Origin: Corynebacterium aquilae DSM 44791
GTDB taxonomy: Bacteria > Actinomycetota > Actinomycetes > Mycobacteriales > Mycobacteriaceae
NCBI RefSeq assembly: GCF_001941445.1
Contig: NZ_CP009245.1
Location: 581,992 to 645,991 of the forward strand
Reading direction: 5' to 3'
DNA length: 64,000 nt
Below the pieces are notes generated by a model that was not told the DNA's origin, searched no databases, and worked only from the letters and a program-made list of their open reading frames with translations. Below, one piece after another: positions 35,555-44,916 of this stretch (position 1 is its first letter; each line of letters starts with the position of its first letter). The position numbers and the translations under genes are program-made.

Positions 35555-36859
35555 TTACTTCGTGGCGGCCTCGATGGCGGACTGCATGTCCTTGGCGGCC
35601 TGCTCGACGTCGGTTTCACCGGTCAGGGCAGCGTAGGCGTTGTCCTGGATGGCCTTGGAGATGGCCGGGTAGAACGGGGAAACGGGGCGCGGAACGGCGT
35701 TTTCGAGGGATTCCTTCAGGGCCGGGAGGTAGGGGTACTTCTCGGTCAGTTCGGCGTTGTCGTAGATGGAGGCCAACACCGGCGGGAAGGAGTTGTCGGC
35801 GAAGCTCATCTGGTTGTCTTCGTTGGTGATGAAGACGATGAAGTCGCGGGCGGTTGCCTTGTGCTTGGAGTTGATGTTGATGGCGTTGTTGTAGCCACCG
35901 AGGGTGGAGGCGCCAACGCCGTCCTTGCCGACCAGCGGGGACACTTCGAACTTGCCCTTGACCTTGGAGTCATCCTTGCCGGCGTTGGTGTACATGTACG
36001 GCCAGTTGATGGCGAAGGCGGTGTCGCCGCCGACGAAAGCCTGGTTGGTTTCTTCCTCGGTGGCGGCGGTGGAGTTCTTGGCGATCACACCGTCGTTGTA
36101 GCCGTCGACCAGGGCGCGCAGGCCGGCGACGGAGTTCTCGGAGTCAACCTCGGGGGTCTTGCCGTCGGAGCCGAGCACGTGGCCGCCCCAGCCTTCGATG
36201 AAGTCGGCGGTGTTCACGGTGAGGCCTTCGTACTGCTTGAGCTGCAGGGTCAGGCATTCCTTGCCGGCGTCCTTGGCGGCGCCGCAGGAGTCAACGAGGT
36301 CCTGCCAGGTGCCGGGGGCGTCGGGGACGAGTTCGGTGTTGCGGAACAGCAGCTGGCCGTTGGTGTTTTGCGGCACGGCGTACAGGGTGTCCTGGTAGGT
36401 GGCGGACTCCACGGTGGGCTTGAGCAGCTTCGAGGTGTCGACGGCCAGGTCGCCGGTCAGCGGTGCGATCCACTGGTGGGCGGCGAAGTCCGCGGTCCAG
36501 ATGACGTCGAGTGCCATGACGTCGTATTCGTCGCTCTTGGCCTGCAGGGACTGGACGAGGGTCTCGCGCTGGTCGTCGGCTTCGCCGGCGAGCTCCTTGA
36601 GGGTGACCTTCTCGTCCGGGTGCTCCTTGTTCCACGCCTCGATGACGGGCTGCAGCTTGTCGGTGTCGTTCTTGCCCATCGCGAAGGTGATGGGGCCGCG
36701 CTCACCGTCGCCGGCGGTGGTGGCCTCGGTGCCGGCTTCCTTCTTCTCGGCGGAAGTATCGGAAGAACCAGTGTCGCTGGAGCAGCCAGCCAGGGCGAGA
36801 ACGCCGATCAGGCCGGCGGCGGCCAGGGTGGAGGCTGCGGGACGAATGTGCTTAGTCAT
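35555..36859 (-). CDS. tusE: Trehalose-binding lipoprotein TusE-like
   Basis: 434-residue family 1 extracellular solute-binding protein. Lipobox LALAGC gives lipid-anchored Cys26, then an acidic Ser/Thr linker to about 50. The mature fold begins GPITFAMGKNDTDKLQPVIEAWNKEHP, with DVMALDVIWTADFAAHQWIAPL and YAVPQNTNGQLLFRN, typical of sugar-binding proteins. Start ATG 36859, weak GAAAG upstream. Codon bias is stronger than in the permeases. In C. glutamicum a small membrane-protein gene lies between tusE and tusF; no such gene is visible in the 258 bp here. Confidence 0.88.
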   Translation of the reverse strand: MTKHIRPAASTLAAAGLIGVLALAGCSSDTGSSDTSAEKKEAGTEATTAGDGERGPITFAMGKNDTDKLQPVIEAWNKEHPDEKVTLKELAGEADDQRETLVQSLQAKSDEYDVMALDVIWTADFAAHQWIAPLTGDLAVDTSKLLKPTVESATYQDTLYAVPQNTNGQLLFRNTELVPDAPGTWQDLVDSCGAAKDAGKECLTLQLKQYEGLTVNTADFIEGWGGHVLGSDGKTPEVDSENSVAGLRALVDGYNDGVIAKNSTAATEEETNQAFVGGDTAFAINWPYMYTNAGKDDSKVKGKFEVSPLVGKDGVGASTLGGYNNAININSKHKATARDFIVFITNEDNQMSFADNSFPPVLASIYDNAELTEKYPYLPALKESLENAVPRPVSPFYPAISKAIQDNAYAALTGETDVEQAAKDMQSAIEAATK

Positions 36860-36997
36860 GTAGATCACTTTCTACGCCAATAGTGGGTGGACTTCACACC
36901 ATGGTAAACCGTGACAGACCCCGGCGGGGCGACAAGACGCAAAAAATGCCACAGATGGGGGTGGCGTGGCGGGGGTAGCGTTGCCGTGGATGGCCCC

Positions 36998-38038
36998 TTA
37001 GGCGGTGGGGGAGAGACGCTGGGTGGTGTGGGGATCGAAAAAGTGGCAGCGTTCCATGGGGATATCCAGCCTCACCCGGTCGCCGACCTGGACTGCCGCG
37101 CTGTGATCAATGCGGGCGGTCAGGACGCATTCGGGGGCATCGTCGCGGTGCGCATACACATAGGATTCGGATCCCAGTTCCTCGATGAGGTCCACGGTGG
37201 CGGGGATGCTTAGAACTCCGGTGGCTGGTTCACCGTCGGTGCTGAGGCGCACGTGCTCGGGGCGGATTCCCACGATGACCTCGCCGAGTTCGGGTTGGGT
37301 TCCGGCGAAAAGATTCATCGCGGGGCTGCCGATAAAGCCTGCCACGAAGGCGTTTGCGGGCCGGTCGTAGAGCTCGCGGGGGGTGGCGACCTGTTGCAGC
37401 TCGCCGTCTTTAAGTACCGCCACCCGATCACCCATCGTCATGGCTTCGACTTGGTCGTGGGTGACATAGACGGTGGTGGTTCCCAGCCGGCGCTGGAGGG
37501 CCGCCAATTCGGTGCGGGTTTGCACGCGCAGTTTGGCATCCAGGTTGCTCAGCGGCTCGTCCATGAGGAACACCTTCGGGTGGCGCACGATCGCCCGCCC
37601 CATGGCAACGCGCTGCCGCTGGCCGCCGGAAAGATCTTTGGGGCGCCGATCCAGGTAGGGGGTGAGCCCTAGGATGTCTGCTGCTTCGCGCACCTTTTTG
37701 TCGATGGTGGCCTTATCGACGCCGGCCAGTTTGAGGGCGAAGCCCATATTTTTCGCCACTGTCATGTGGGGGTAGAGGGCGTAGTTTTGGAACACCATCG
37801 CCACATCGCGTTGGGCGGGCTCCTGCCCGGTCACGTCGACCCCATCGATGAGGATCCGGCCGCTGGAGACGTCTTCCAGGCCCGCTAGGGCGCGCAGCGA
37901 GGTCGACTTGCCACACCCGGAGGGGCCGACGAGCACCAGGAATTCGCCGTCGGCGATGTCCAGGTTTAAGCCGGTGACGGTGGGGGAGTCTGCGCCCGGG
38001 TATTGGATCGAAACGTCCTCGAACGTGATGCGTGCCAT
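36998..38038 (-). CDS. tusK: Trehalose ABC importer ATPase TusK-like
   Basis: 346-residue MalK/UgpC-type ATPase. Walker A GPSGCGKST (38-46), Q-loop VFQNYALYPHM, signature LSGGQRQRVAMGRA (about 135-148), Walker B VFLMDEPLSNLDAKLR, H-loop VYVTHDQ, then a C-terminal TOBE/OB region (about 235-346). It powers TusFG. It has its own leaderless promoter although tusE follows 138 bp downstream on the same strand, so ATPase and importer may be partly independently controlled. It could also serve other sugar importers. Confidence 0.92.
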   Translation of the reverse strand: MARITFEDVSIQYPGADSPTVTGLNLDIADGEFLVLVGPSGCGKSTSLRALAGLEDVSSGRILIDGVDVTGQEPAQRDVAMVFQNYALYPHMTVAKNMGFALKLAGVDKATIDKKVREAADILGLTPYLDRRPKDLSGGQRQRVAMGRAIVRHPKVFLMDEPLSNLDAKLRVQTRTELAALQRRLGTTTVYVTHDQVEAMTMGDRVAVLKDGELQQVATPRELYDRPANAFVAGFIGSPAMNLFAGTQPELGEVIVGIRPEHVRLSTDGEPATGVLSIPATVDLIEELGSESYVYAHRDDAPECVLTARIDHSAAVQVGDRVRLDIPMERCHFFDPHTTQRLSPTA

Positions 38039-38046
38039 GACTTCGC

Positions 38047-38052
38047 ACCCTA
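38047..38052 (-). promoter_or_regulatory. -10 element of tusK
   Basis: TAGGGT on the minus strand, 8 nt before the ATG at 38038. Confidence 0.5.
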
Positions 38053-38176
38053 GCAGCCTTTATCATCCACCCTTGCGCAGGGCACACCAAAACCCCACAA
38101 AGCGCCCCACCACACCCCGGGGCAGCCACGCCCCGTTTCCGCGGTCGGTGAGGGGCGAGGAAAAGGGAGCTGGTGG

Positions 38177-38845
38177 CTAGATTCGCCCGGTGACTTTTTC
38201 GGCGGCCGCGATCTCTTCCACGCGGGAGGTCGAGGCTACCGAGTGCACGACAACAGCGGACCCGCCCACAGCCCACGGGGCGAGCACACAGCGGGCGAAA
38301 CTCTCGGCGTCGTGGAATCCGGTGGACAGCAGCCGCGCGCCGGGTTCGGGCAGTTCCAGCTGTGGGTGCTGCTGTGTTAGGTAGTCGGCGACGGTTGGGG
38401 TGGGCCAGGGGTAGTCGTCGCCGTACATCCGCACCGTGGGGCCGAAGTCGACCATGCCGTCGGGCACGGTGCCCCCACATTCGGCTACCCCCCGGCCGAA
38501 GGGATCGGCGGTGACGAGACAGATTTCGCAGTCCGCGTCCTGCGGCACCCGGTCGGCGGAGGCGAACAGCACAGCCACGGTGCTGATGTCGCTGTATTCC
38601 ACCGTGATGCCCAGCGCGGCGGCGCCAACGGCGATGACCGTGGCTTGCCAGCCGGCGGGCAGGCACACCCCGATGCTGTCGCCTTCTGCCAGGTCGAATT
38701 CGTCGCTGAGCATGTTGGCGATTTTGCAGGCCCAGTTGTTCAGCGTGGTGGCTGAAAAGTCCAGCCGGGCGCCGGTGGAATCGTCATAGACGGTCAGGCG
38801 GGGGCTGGCGGGGTCGGCGGCAAGCAAGGGGCTGAAAAACTCCAT
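38177..38845 (-). CDS. TIGR03089 family protein
   Basis: 222 residues matching TIGR03089, an actinobacterial family resembling the N-terminal part of AMP-forming acyl-CoA synthetases: LTVYDDSTGARLDFSATTLNNWACKIANML, GDSIGVCLPAGWQATVIAVGAAALG. The adenylation motifs (P-loop, A8, Lys region) are absent, so it is not an active ligase by itself. ATG 38845 follows TACCCT by 7 nt and matches the family start. It is located between the trehalose importer and lcpA, as in related genomes. Confidence 0.85.
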   Translation of the reverse strand: MEFFSPLLAADPASPRLTVYDDSTGARLDFSATTLNNWACKIANMLSDEFDLAEGDSIGVCLPAGWQATVIAVGAAALGITVEYSDISTVAVLFASADRVPQDADCEICLVTADPFGRGVAECGGTVPDGMVDFGPTVRMYGDDYPWPTPTVADYLTQQHPQLELPEPGARLLSTGFHDAESFARCVLAPWAVGGSAVVVHSVASTSRVEEIAAAEKVTGRI

Positions 38846-38852
38846 GCGCCCC

Positions 38853-38858
38853 AGGGTA
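38853..38858 (-). promoter_or_regulatory. -10 element of the TIGR03089 gene
   Basis: TACCCT on the minus strand, 7 nt before the ATG at 38845. Confidence 0.55.
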
Positions 38859-38916
38859 GGCAGTTTTCCTACACCCCGCACGAGAGCTCACCCGATGGGG
38901 CGTGGAAAGTGTGAAA

Positions 38917-38952
38917 CCGCCTGCCCGGGGCAAAAGCACCCTGGGCAGGCGG
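38917..38952 (-). terminator. Terminator downstream of lcpA
   Basis: CCGCCTGCCC / GGGCAGGCGG stem with a 16-nt loop and a short T run on the minus strand. Confidence 0.65.
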
Positions 38953-38987
38953 CACAGCGGAAATAAGGGAAGGGGGGAGGCGTGCGG

Positions 38988-39023
38988 CTAGTTCACCTAG
39001 TGCACCTAGTTCACCTAGTTCAC
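38988..39023 (-). repeat. Tandem 9-bp repeat carrying the lcpA stop codon
   Basis: Four direct copies of CTAGTTCAC (second copy CTAGTGCAC). Read on the minus strand each unit is GTGAACTAG, in frame, so lcpA ends in a row of four in-phase TAG stops. Looks like recent slippage expansion. Confidence 0.85.
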
Positions 39024-40622
39024 GCAGCGCGGCCCGTCACCACCGGCGTCGATCACCGGGGTGCTGTCCGGGTCGATGGCTTCGCCGGGCTGGCCCACAA
39101 TATCGGCCGGCTCCTCGCTGGTGGTGGGTTCCTCACTCGTCGAAGGCTCGGCTTCCGGGTTGTCCGGGTCGAACGGCTCGTCGCTGACGGGGCCGTTGTA
39201 GTCGGAAGACACCACCACGGTGATCTCCCCGGGCTCCAAGGAGGGGGAGGTGGTGATGGGCAGCCCGCCCAGTTTGGTGGCCAGGGCCTTGGCATCGGGG
39301 TCGTTTTCGCTGGAGGCGACGATCTGGCTGTAGGTGTACAGGCCATCCGGGGCGTTTCCGACCTCGGTGATCTTGTAGCCCTCCTGGTGCAGGCCGCTGG
39401 CTGCGCGGGATGCCAAGCCGGTGATCTGGCTGGCGTTGAGGACGATGACATCAGCGTCAGAGACCAACTTGTGGTCCTGGTTGGGGGTCTCGCTGGTGCT
39501 GGGGGCAGCCGGCTTGTCCTTGTCACCCAGCATGTCCTTGAAGAAGCGGTGCACTTCCTTCTTGTCGATGGTGACCACCGATTCGCCGTAGTCGCCCACG
39601 CCGTCGATGGAGACCACCGGGATGGTGGTGAAGGTGACGTTGCCGCCGGTGAGGTTTTTCATCTGGCTGGCCAAGCCGACGATGTCCCAGTCATCATCCA
39701 GCGTCAACGAACGCTGGGCCGCATCGGCCAAGTTATTCAGCTTGGTCGGGCTGGACAAGGTGTTGGAGGACAAGACCTTGTGCACCAGCGACGCCATAAA
39801 CGCTTGCTGTCGCACAATACGGTCCAAATCGCCGCGGGGAAGGTCGTGGCGCTGGCGCACGAAGGACAACGCGTCGGGGCCGTCGAGGGTTTGGCGTCCC
39901 GCGGGGAAATTCGCGCCCGACAACGGCTCGTTGACCGGCTCGTTCAAGCACACCTCGACGCCACCCACAGCCTGCGTGAGCAGCACGAAGCCCAGCAAGC
40001 CCACCTCGGCGTAGTGATCCACCGTCACCCCAGACAACTGGGAAACAGCACTAATCAACGCCTTGCGACCGGCTTCCTTGGATTGCTGTTCAAGCTTTTC
40101 CTCATCGGTCACACCCGATGAGAACAGCTGCTCCTTTTTGGCGTTCTTATAGGCACCGTAGACACCGTTGATCTTCATGTTGCCCATGACGTCGTCATGA
40201 ATGTAGGTGTCGCGGGGAATCGAAATCGCCGTCGCCGAGGAACCATCGTTCGGCACGCGAATCAGCATGATGGTGTCGGTATTTTCGTTTTCCTCATCAC
40301 CGGCGCGCAGCATCGCGATTTCCTCCGGCGACAAGGGCTTGCCTTGTGCATCAGAACGCGAATCGATACCCACCAGGAGGATGTCCTGCGCGCCATCGGC
40401 AGCCTGCCAGGACTTGGTTCCTTTGCCGCCACCAAGGGAGAGGTTTCCAGCAGAATTCGACACCTTGCCACTGACCACGAAACCTGCGCCACTCAGCAGC
40501 AACACCACGGTCGAGAGTGCAGCAAGCAGCACCCGCAGACTCGGGTGGCCCGCCTGCGCGCTCGTGCGGGGTGCAGGCGGCGGGGCAACCTCACGAGGAT
40601 TGCGGATATTCCGATTCGTCAC
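39015..40622 (-). CDS. lcpA: LytR-CpsA-Psr family cell-wall glycopolymer ligase
   Basis: 535 residues. LCP enzymes attach arabinogalactan to peptidoglycan outside the membrane. One membrane anchor (about 30-51), LCP domain (about 78-380) with DILLVGIDSRS, SIPRDTYI, KINGVYGAYKN and FVRQRHDLPRGDLDRIVRQQAF (the Arg/Asp pyrophosphate site), then a LytR_C domain (about 405-490) and a Pro/Glu/Ser-rich tail. Corresponds to C. glutamicum lcpA, adjacent to rmlD and wbbL as here. GTG 40622 has GGAGAG about 10 nt upstream; the frame is open to 40730 without a ribosome binding site. Confidence 0.92.
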   Translation of the reverse strand: MTNRNIRNPREVAPPPAPRTSAQAGHPSLRVLLAALSTVVLLLSGAGFVVSGKVSNSAGNLSLGGGKGTKSWQAADGAQDILLVGIDSRSDAQGKPLSPEEIAMLRAGDEENENTDTIMLIRVPNDGSSATAISIPRDTYIHDDVMGNMKINGVYGAYKNAKKEQLFSSGVTDEEKLEQQSKEAGRKALISAVSQLSGVTVDHYAEVGLLGFVLLTQAVGGVEVCLNEPVNEPLSGANFPAGRQTLDGPDALSFVRQRHDLPRGDLDRIVRQQAFMASLVHKVLSSNTLSSPTKLNNLADAAQRSLTLDDDWDIVGLASQMKNLTGGNVTFTTIPVVSIDGVGDYGESVVTIDKKEVHRFFKDMLGDKDKPAAPSTSETPNQDHKLVSDADVIVLNASQITGLASRAASGLHQEGYKITEVGNAPDGLYTYSQIVASSENDPDAKALATKLGGLPITTSPSLEPGEITVVVSSDYNGPVSDEPFDPDNPEAEPSTSEEPTTSEEPADIVGQPGEAIDPDSTPVIDAGGDGPRCVN

Positions 40623-41106
40623 GGTGGAAGAGCTCTCCAATAAAAATGCGGATTTAAGGCGTGAGTTTATTTCAGGCAGTACAAACAGGCCTGCCCGCAG
40701 TAATGCGGACACACGCCGACACCACAGCATAAAACACCTTCGCCCCAGTCCCTAGAGTTCACGCGCATTTGGGAGACATCCGGCAGGAAACTAACAGCCA
40801 CGCTTCCACCGTCTGCGGGCCACGAAACGACTTCCACCAAACATCCCGACACCATCCAATGGTGGATCAGTTGGCAGAAGCGGCGACCACGGCCGCAAGC
40901 CCGTGCCGGTTAAGCCAGGAGTTTTTGCGCAACCAAGCCCTTTACTGGTGTGATTCAGCGCACCTACTATGGGTGTGCGGCCCTGCCAGAAGTGACCTCG
41001 TCGCAAGTGGGCAACCATGACCCGGCGCAACGCACCAGCTGGCCGCCACGCCATCCAGCCCGGTCGCACCCAAACAACTCGAAGCACCCGGAACAGGATA
41101 AAAGTC
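40623..41106. other. Divergent lcpA / PspC-domain gene intergenic region
   Basis: No gene supported. TATGCT on the minus strand at 40726-40731 is a candidate lcpA -10 (leader about 100 nt). Near the right edge CAGGAT (41094-41099) lies 7 nt before ATG 41107. The remainder shows no repeats or strong hairpins. Confidence 0.4.
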
Positions 41107-41310
41107 ATGAGTTTTCCGCACAGCAAGTGGTATCGATCAAAAAACAATTCACTCATCGCAGGAGTGTGCGCCGGGGTGGCCGAAGTATACGGAACCACTG
41201 CCGAAACCGTCAGGATCATCTACGTCATCGCGGCGCTGTGTGGCGTGCCCATGGTGCTTGTCTACCTATTGCAGTGGATGTTGTATCCAACCCGGCCAGC
41301 AAAGGACTAA
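41107..41310 (+). CDS. PspC-domain small membrane protein
   Basis: 67 residues. A lone PspC domain: KWYRSKNNSLIAGVCAGVAEVYGTTAETVRIIYVIAALCG, then a hydrophobic helix (PMVLVYLLQWML) and a basic end. In enterics PspC is a membrane partner of the phage-shock response; single-domain versions are common in actinobacteria and their role is less clear. The longer frame back to 41017 is Arg-rich and not family-like; AGGA eight nt upstream and a -10-like hexamer 7 nt upstream both support ATG 41107. Confidence 0.85.
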   Translation: MSFPHSKWYRSKNNSLIAGVCAGVAEVYGTTAETVRIIYVIAALCGVPMVLVYLLQWMLYPTRPAKD

Positions 41311-41571
41311 AACCCCAGCCGCCAATGCCCAACCTGGCCACGGCGCACACAAGAAAACGCCACGATCACCATGGGGTGCGAGACAGTTCACGCGCCATCG
41401 TGACTCTCGGCGATCCGGTGTGCAGCGGTGATGCAAGGGCCAAAAATCGCCGTGGACTACATTGAGAACACAACAACTGGCTCAAGCCATCACGGCTTGC
41501 CAAGCAACGACTGCGAAGCACAGCTATAAGACCGCCCACCACCTACAAACCGACAACGAGGAAACACCACC

Positions 41572-42495
41572 ATGCGTCTAGTGATCACCGGCAAAAACGG
41601 CCAGCTCGGCTCCGCACTGCGCATGCTGCTCGACCAGGAAGGCCTCGCCGAACACTACGGGGTCACACACGTTGACTACCTCGGCCGCGAAGACCTCGAC
41701 CTCACGGATAAAAAACAGGTACTCGATCACCCCATTTTTTCCCAGATGGACAGCGATACCGTGCTGCTCAACGCGGCCGCTTTCACCGCAGTGGACCACG
41801 CGGAAACCGACCCGGCGGCCGCGCTGGCAGGAAACGAGGACATTCCCGCCAACCTGGCGGCAGTATGTGCCACCACCGGGGCCTTCCTTATCCACGTGTC
41901 CACCGACTACGTTTTTCCCGCCGGAAGCCCCGGGCATCGCACCAGTCCCTGGCAAGCGCACGACCAGATTGGCCCCTCCAGTCTCTACGGGGAAAGCAAA
42001 GCCCGCGGGGAGCGCGCGGTGCGCGCCTCCGGGGCCCGGGCAGCCATCGCCCGCACCGCCTGGGTCTACAGCGGTGACACCCTCCCGGAGCACAAAGACT
42101 TCGTCAGCACCATGGCAGCCAAGGCACGCGCCGGACAGCCAGCCATCGTCGTAGACGACCAAGTGGGATCGCCCACCTATGCCATCGACCTGGCCCACGG
42201 GCTGCTCATGCTGGCCCACCAACCCCAACCGGGCACCGTCCACATCGTCGGATCAGGACAAGCCAGCTGGTACGAACTGGCTCGCGCCGTCTACGACGCG
42301 CTGGGCGCAAACCCCGACGAGCTGATCAAACCAGTGCCAAGCCACGCCTACAGTCAGCTGGCCATCCGCCCCCAATACTCGGTGCTCGGCACCGACACCT
42401 GGCGGGCGGCCGGGCACCCCGATCTTCCCCACTGGACACACGGGCTTAAACGGGCACTCGCCGGCGACAGCCAGGTTCATTTAGAAGGGAAGTAA
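41572..42495 (+). CDS. rmlD: dTDP-4-dehydrorhamnose reductase
   Basis: 307-residue extended SDR. Last step of dTDP-L-rhamnose synthesis, reducing the 4-keto group with NADPH. ITGKNGQLGSAL binds the cofactor, VNAAAFTAVDHAE-type loop (LLNAAAFTAVDHAE), STDYVF and YGESKARGE (YxxxK) are catalytic, and GSPTYAIDLA is conserved. GAGGAAA lies upstream of ATG 41572. Followed by wbbL, which uses the product. Confidence 0.94.
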   Translation: MRLVITGKNGQLGSALRMLLDQEGLAEHYGVTHVDYLGREDLDLTDKKQVLDHPIFSQMDSDTVLLNAAAFTAVDHAETDPAAALAGNEDIPANLAAVCATTGAFLIHVSTDYVFPAGSPGHRTSPWQAHDQIGPSSLYGESKARGERAVRASGARAAIARTAWVYSGDTLPEHKDFVSTMAAKARAGQPAIVVDDQVGSPTYAIDLAHGLLMLAHQPQPGTVHIVGSGQASWYELARAVYDALGANPDELIKPVPSHAYSQLAIRPQYSVLGTDTWRAAGHPDLPHWTHGLKRALAGDSQVHLEGK

Positions 42496-42554
42496 CAGCA
42501 ACCTTCCAGCGCAAACCCGCCGTGTCCCACAGCAACTACACATGGTGTAGCCAC

Positions 42555-42560
42555 TAGAAT
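42555..42560 (+). promoter_or_regulatory. -10 candidate of wbbL
   Basis: TAGAAT, 10 nt before the ATG at 42571; the transcript would have only about 3 nt of leader. Confidence 0.4.
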
Positions 42561-42570
42561 TAGCCCGGTT

Positions 42571-43458
42571 ATGAACCATCCTCTTGCGGTCATCACCGTC
42601 ACCTACTCGCCGGGCGAATACCTCGAACGCTTCCTGGACTCGCTCAGCCGCGCCACGATCCGCGACGTCATCGTCGTCATGGCCGACAACGGCTCCGTCG
42701 ACGGCGCCCCGGAAAAAGCCGCACAGCAACACGACAACGTGTTCCTGCTGCCCACCGGCGGCAACCTCGGATACGGCACCGCCATCAACATCGCCGCCCG
42801 CGCCCTACGCCGCGGCGACTACGGGGACATCGACACCGAGCACCTCTTGATCTCCAACCCGGATGTGGTGTTCGGCCCCGGCAGCATCGACGAACTGCTG
42901 GACTGCTCCTCCCGCCACGACTCCGCAGCCTGCGTAGGACCCCTCATCGTCGAACCCGACGGCAGTATCTACCCCTCCGCTCGGGCAGTGCCGACGCTCC
43001 GCAACGGCATCGGCCATGCCCTATTCGGCAGTATTTGGCCCAGCAACCCCTGGACCGCCGCCTACAAAGACGACGCCGACATGGCGACCGAACGGAAAGC
43101 CGGCTGGCTATCCGGCTCCTGCCTCCTGGTTCGCTGGGATCCTTTCCTCAGCATCGGTGGATTCGACGAGCGCTACTTCATGTACCTCGAAGACGTCGAC
43201 CTGGGGGATAGGTTTGGGCGCGCCGGATGGGACAACATTTTGTGCCCGACCGCCACAATTACTCACGCCAAGGGGCACTCCACCGAAAGCGTTCCGGAGG
43301 CCATGCTGCCAGCCCACCACGACAGCGCCTTCCGCTTCCAAGCGGATCGTCACGCTGGGGCGTTTTATGCGCCGTTGCGTGCCGCCCTGTGGTTGGGGCT
43401 GAAAACCCGCGCCGCCCTGGCTGTTGCCTGCGCGAAAAAAGGCAAAAGCCATTGCTGA
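42571..43458 (+). CDS. wbbL: N-acetylglucosaminyl-diphospho-decaprenol L-rhamnosyltransferase
   Basis: 295-residue GT2-family transferase. Adds L-rhamnose to decaprenyl-PP-GlcNAc, making the disaccharide that links arabinogalactan to peptidoglycan; essential in mycobacteria. AVITVTYSPGEYLERFLDSL opens the GT-A fold, ADNGSVDG and LLISNPDVVFGPG hold the nucleotide-binding aspartates, and GGFDERYFMYLEDVDLGDRFGRAGW is the acceptor/catalytic region with the EDVD motif. Acts at the inner face of the membrane. No clear Shine-Dalgarno. Confidence 0.94.
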   Translation: MNHPLAVITVTYSPGEYLERFLDSLSRATIRDVIVVMADNGSVDGAPEKAAQQHDNVFLLPTGGNLGYGTAINIAARALRRGDYGDIDTEHLLISNPDVVFGPGSIDELLDCSSRHDSAACVGPLIVEPDGSIYPSARAVPTLRNGIGHALFGSIWPSNPWTAAYKDDADMATERKAGWLSGSCLLVRWDPFLSIGGFDERYFMYLEDVDLGDRFGRAGWDNILCPTATITHAKGHSTESVPEAMLPAHHDSAFRFQADRHAGAFYAPLRAALWLGLKTRAALAVACAKKGKSHC

Positions 43459-43725
43459 TTCGCAGTGCCCTGGTTGTGCTGGGGCTTTCGCCTGAAAAAG
43501 TTCAGCACCGCGGGGCTTGAAAAAAACCGGCGAATATATAACTCCGATGCTAGGAAGTTCACAGCCAGCCCAAGCAATTATCGCCAGCCGTCGCGCTAGG
43601 CTGGTGTGAAGTTTTATTTCATCACGTAGAAAATCCGCACTACCCGCTATCGGCAACAGGCTACTGATTGTGCCGGGCACGGTTGCGCGGTGAACCCCAA
43701 ACTCGTTGGGAGAGTTTCCCTGATC

Positions 43726-44859
43726 ATGAATGAGTCGCACCACAGCGCCGAAGCCGCGTTGGAACAGGTGAAGAATCTGGATGTTCCAGCCCGCGACGTG
43801 GACGCAGTAATCCTCGTCGGCGGGAAAGGAACCCGTCTGCGGCCGCTGACGGTGTCCACCCCGAAGCCGATGCTCGCCGTGGCTGGATTCCCCTTCCTGG
43901 CGCACTTGTTGTCGCGCATCAAGGCCGCCGGAATCAACCACGTTGTGCTCGGAACGTCTTTTAAGGCCGAAGTTTTCGAAGACTACTTCGGCGATGGCAG
44001 CGAACTGGGCCTCGACATTGACTATGTGGTCGAAGAAACGGCCCTAGGCACTGGCGGTGCGATCCGCAACGTCTACGACCACCTCACCCACGACACCGTG
44101 GTGGTCTTCAACGGGGACGTGCTCGGCGGCACCGACATTGGGGACGTCATCGAAACTCACGACAATAACGACGCCGACGTCACCATGCACTTGGTGCGGG
44201 TCCCGGACCCGCGGGCCTTCGGCTGCGTCCCCACCGCCGCGGACGGCCGGGTGCAGGCCTTTTTGGAAAAGACCAATGATCCGCCCACGGATCAGATCAA
44301 CGCCGGCTGCTACGTCTTCAAGCGCGAGATCATCGCCGGCATTCCGGCCGGAAAAGTCGTCTCCGTGGAACGCGATGTGTTCCCCCGGCTGCTGGAGGAA
44401 GGCAAGCGCGTGTACGGCCACGTCGACCAGGCTTACTGGCGCGACATGGGCACCCCGGATGATTTCGTTCGTGGCTCCTCGGATCTGGTGCGCGGAATCG
44501 CCCCCTCGCCCCTGCTGAAAGGGCGCACCGGTGAATCCCTGGTGGATCCCTCCGCCGGAGTTAAAGATGGCGTGTTGTTGCTCGGTGGCACCGTCGTTGG
44601 CCGGGGTTCCGAAATTGGGGCCGGCTGCCGGCTGGATGACACCGTCGTCTTCGACGGGGTGACCATCGAGCCGGGTGCGATCGTGTCAAACTCCATCATT
44701 TCCGATGGTGCCCACATTGGTGCCGGCGCCCGCATTAGCCACTGCATCATCGGTGAAGGCGCAGTCATCGGTGCACGCTGTGAACTGCAAGCCGGAATGC
44801 GGGTGTGGCCCGGGGTGAACCTGCCCGATGGGGGAGTGCGCTTCAGTACAGACGCCTAG
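43726..44859 (+). CDS. manC: Mannose-1-phosphate guanylyltransferase / NDP-sugar pyrophosphorylase
   Basis: 377 residues. Nucleotidyltransferase with N-terminal VDAVILVGGKGTRLRPLTVSTPKPML, ALGTGGAIRNVYDHL, FNGDVLGG and YWRDMGTPDDF, then a C-terminal left-handed beta-helix (about 250-370) with hexapeptide-like repeats. In corynebacteria and mycobacteria the gene after wbbL makes GDP-mannose for lipoarabinomannan; annotated variously as manC, rmlA2 or manB. ManA and ManB at 47-50 kb feed it. ATG 43726 with GGGAGAG 11 nt upstream is chosen; GTG 43690 would add 12 residues. Confidence 0.88.
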   Translation: MNESHHSAEAALEQVKNLDVPARDVDAVILVGGKGTRLRPLTVSTPKPMLAVAGFPFLAHLLSRIKAAGINHVVLGTSFKAEVFEDYFGDGSELGLDIDYVVEETALGTGGAIRNVYDHLTHDTVVVFNGDVLGGTDIGDVIETHDNNDADVTMHLVRVPDPRAFGCVPTAADGRVQAFLEKTNDPPTDQINAGCYVFKREIIAGIPAGKVVSVERDVFPRLLEEGKRVYGHVDQAYWRDMGTPDDFVRGSSDLVRGIAPSPLLKGRTGESLVDPSAGVKDGVLLLGGTVVGRGSEIGAGCRLDDTVVFDGVTIEPGAIVSNSIISDGAHIGAGARISHCIIGEGAVIGARCELQAGMRVWPGVNLPDGGVRFSTDA

Positions 44860-44878
44860 CAGCCACAGTTGGTGTGTG

Positions 44879-44916
44879 GTGGGGTTTCGCTCAATGTGGC
44901 GAAACCCCACTTTTTT
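44879..44916 (+). terminator. Terminator of the rhamnose/mannose activation genes
   Basis: 12-bp stem GTGGGGTTTCGC / GCGAAACCCCAC, 8-nt loop, T6 tail. Confidence 0.93.

Noticed and set aside
38988-39023. Possible attachment site or CRISPR remnant
   Set aside because: Only four 9-bp units with no spacers and no integrase or cas gene nearby.
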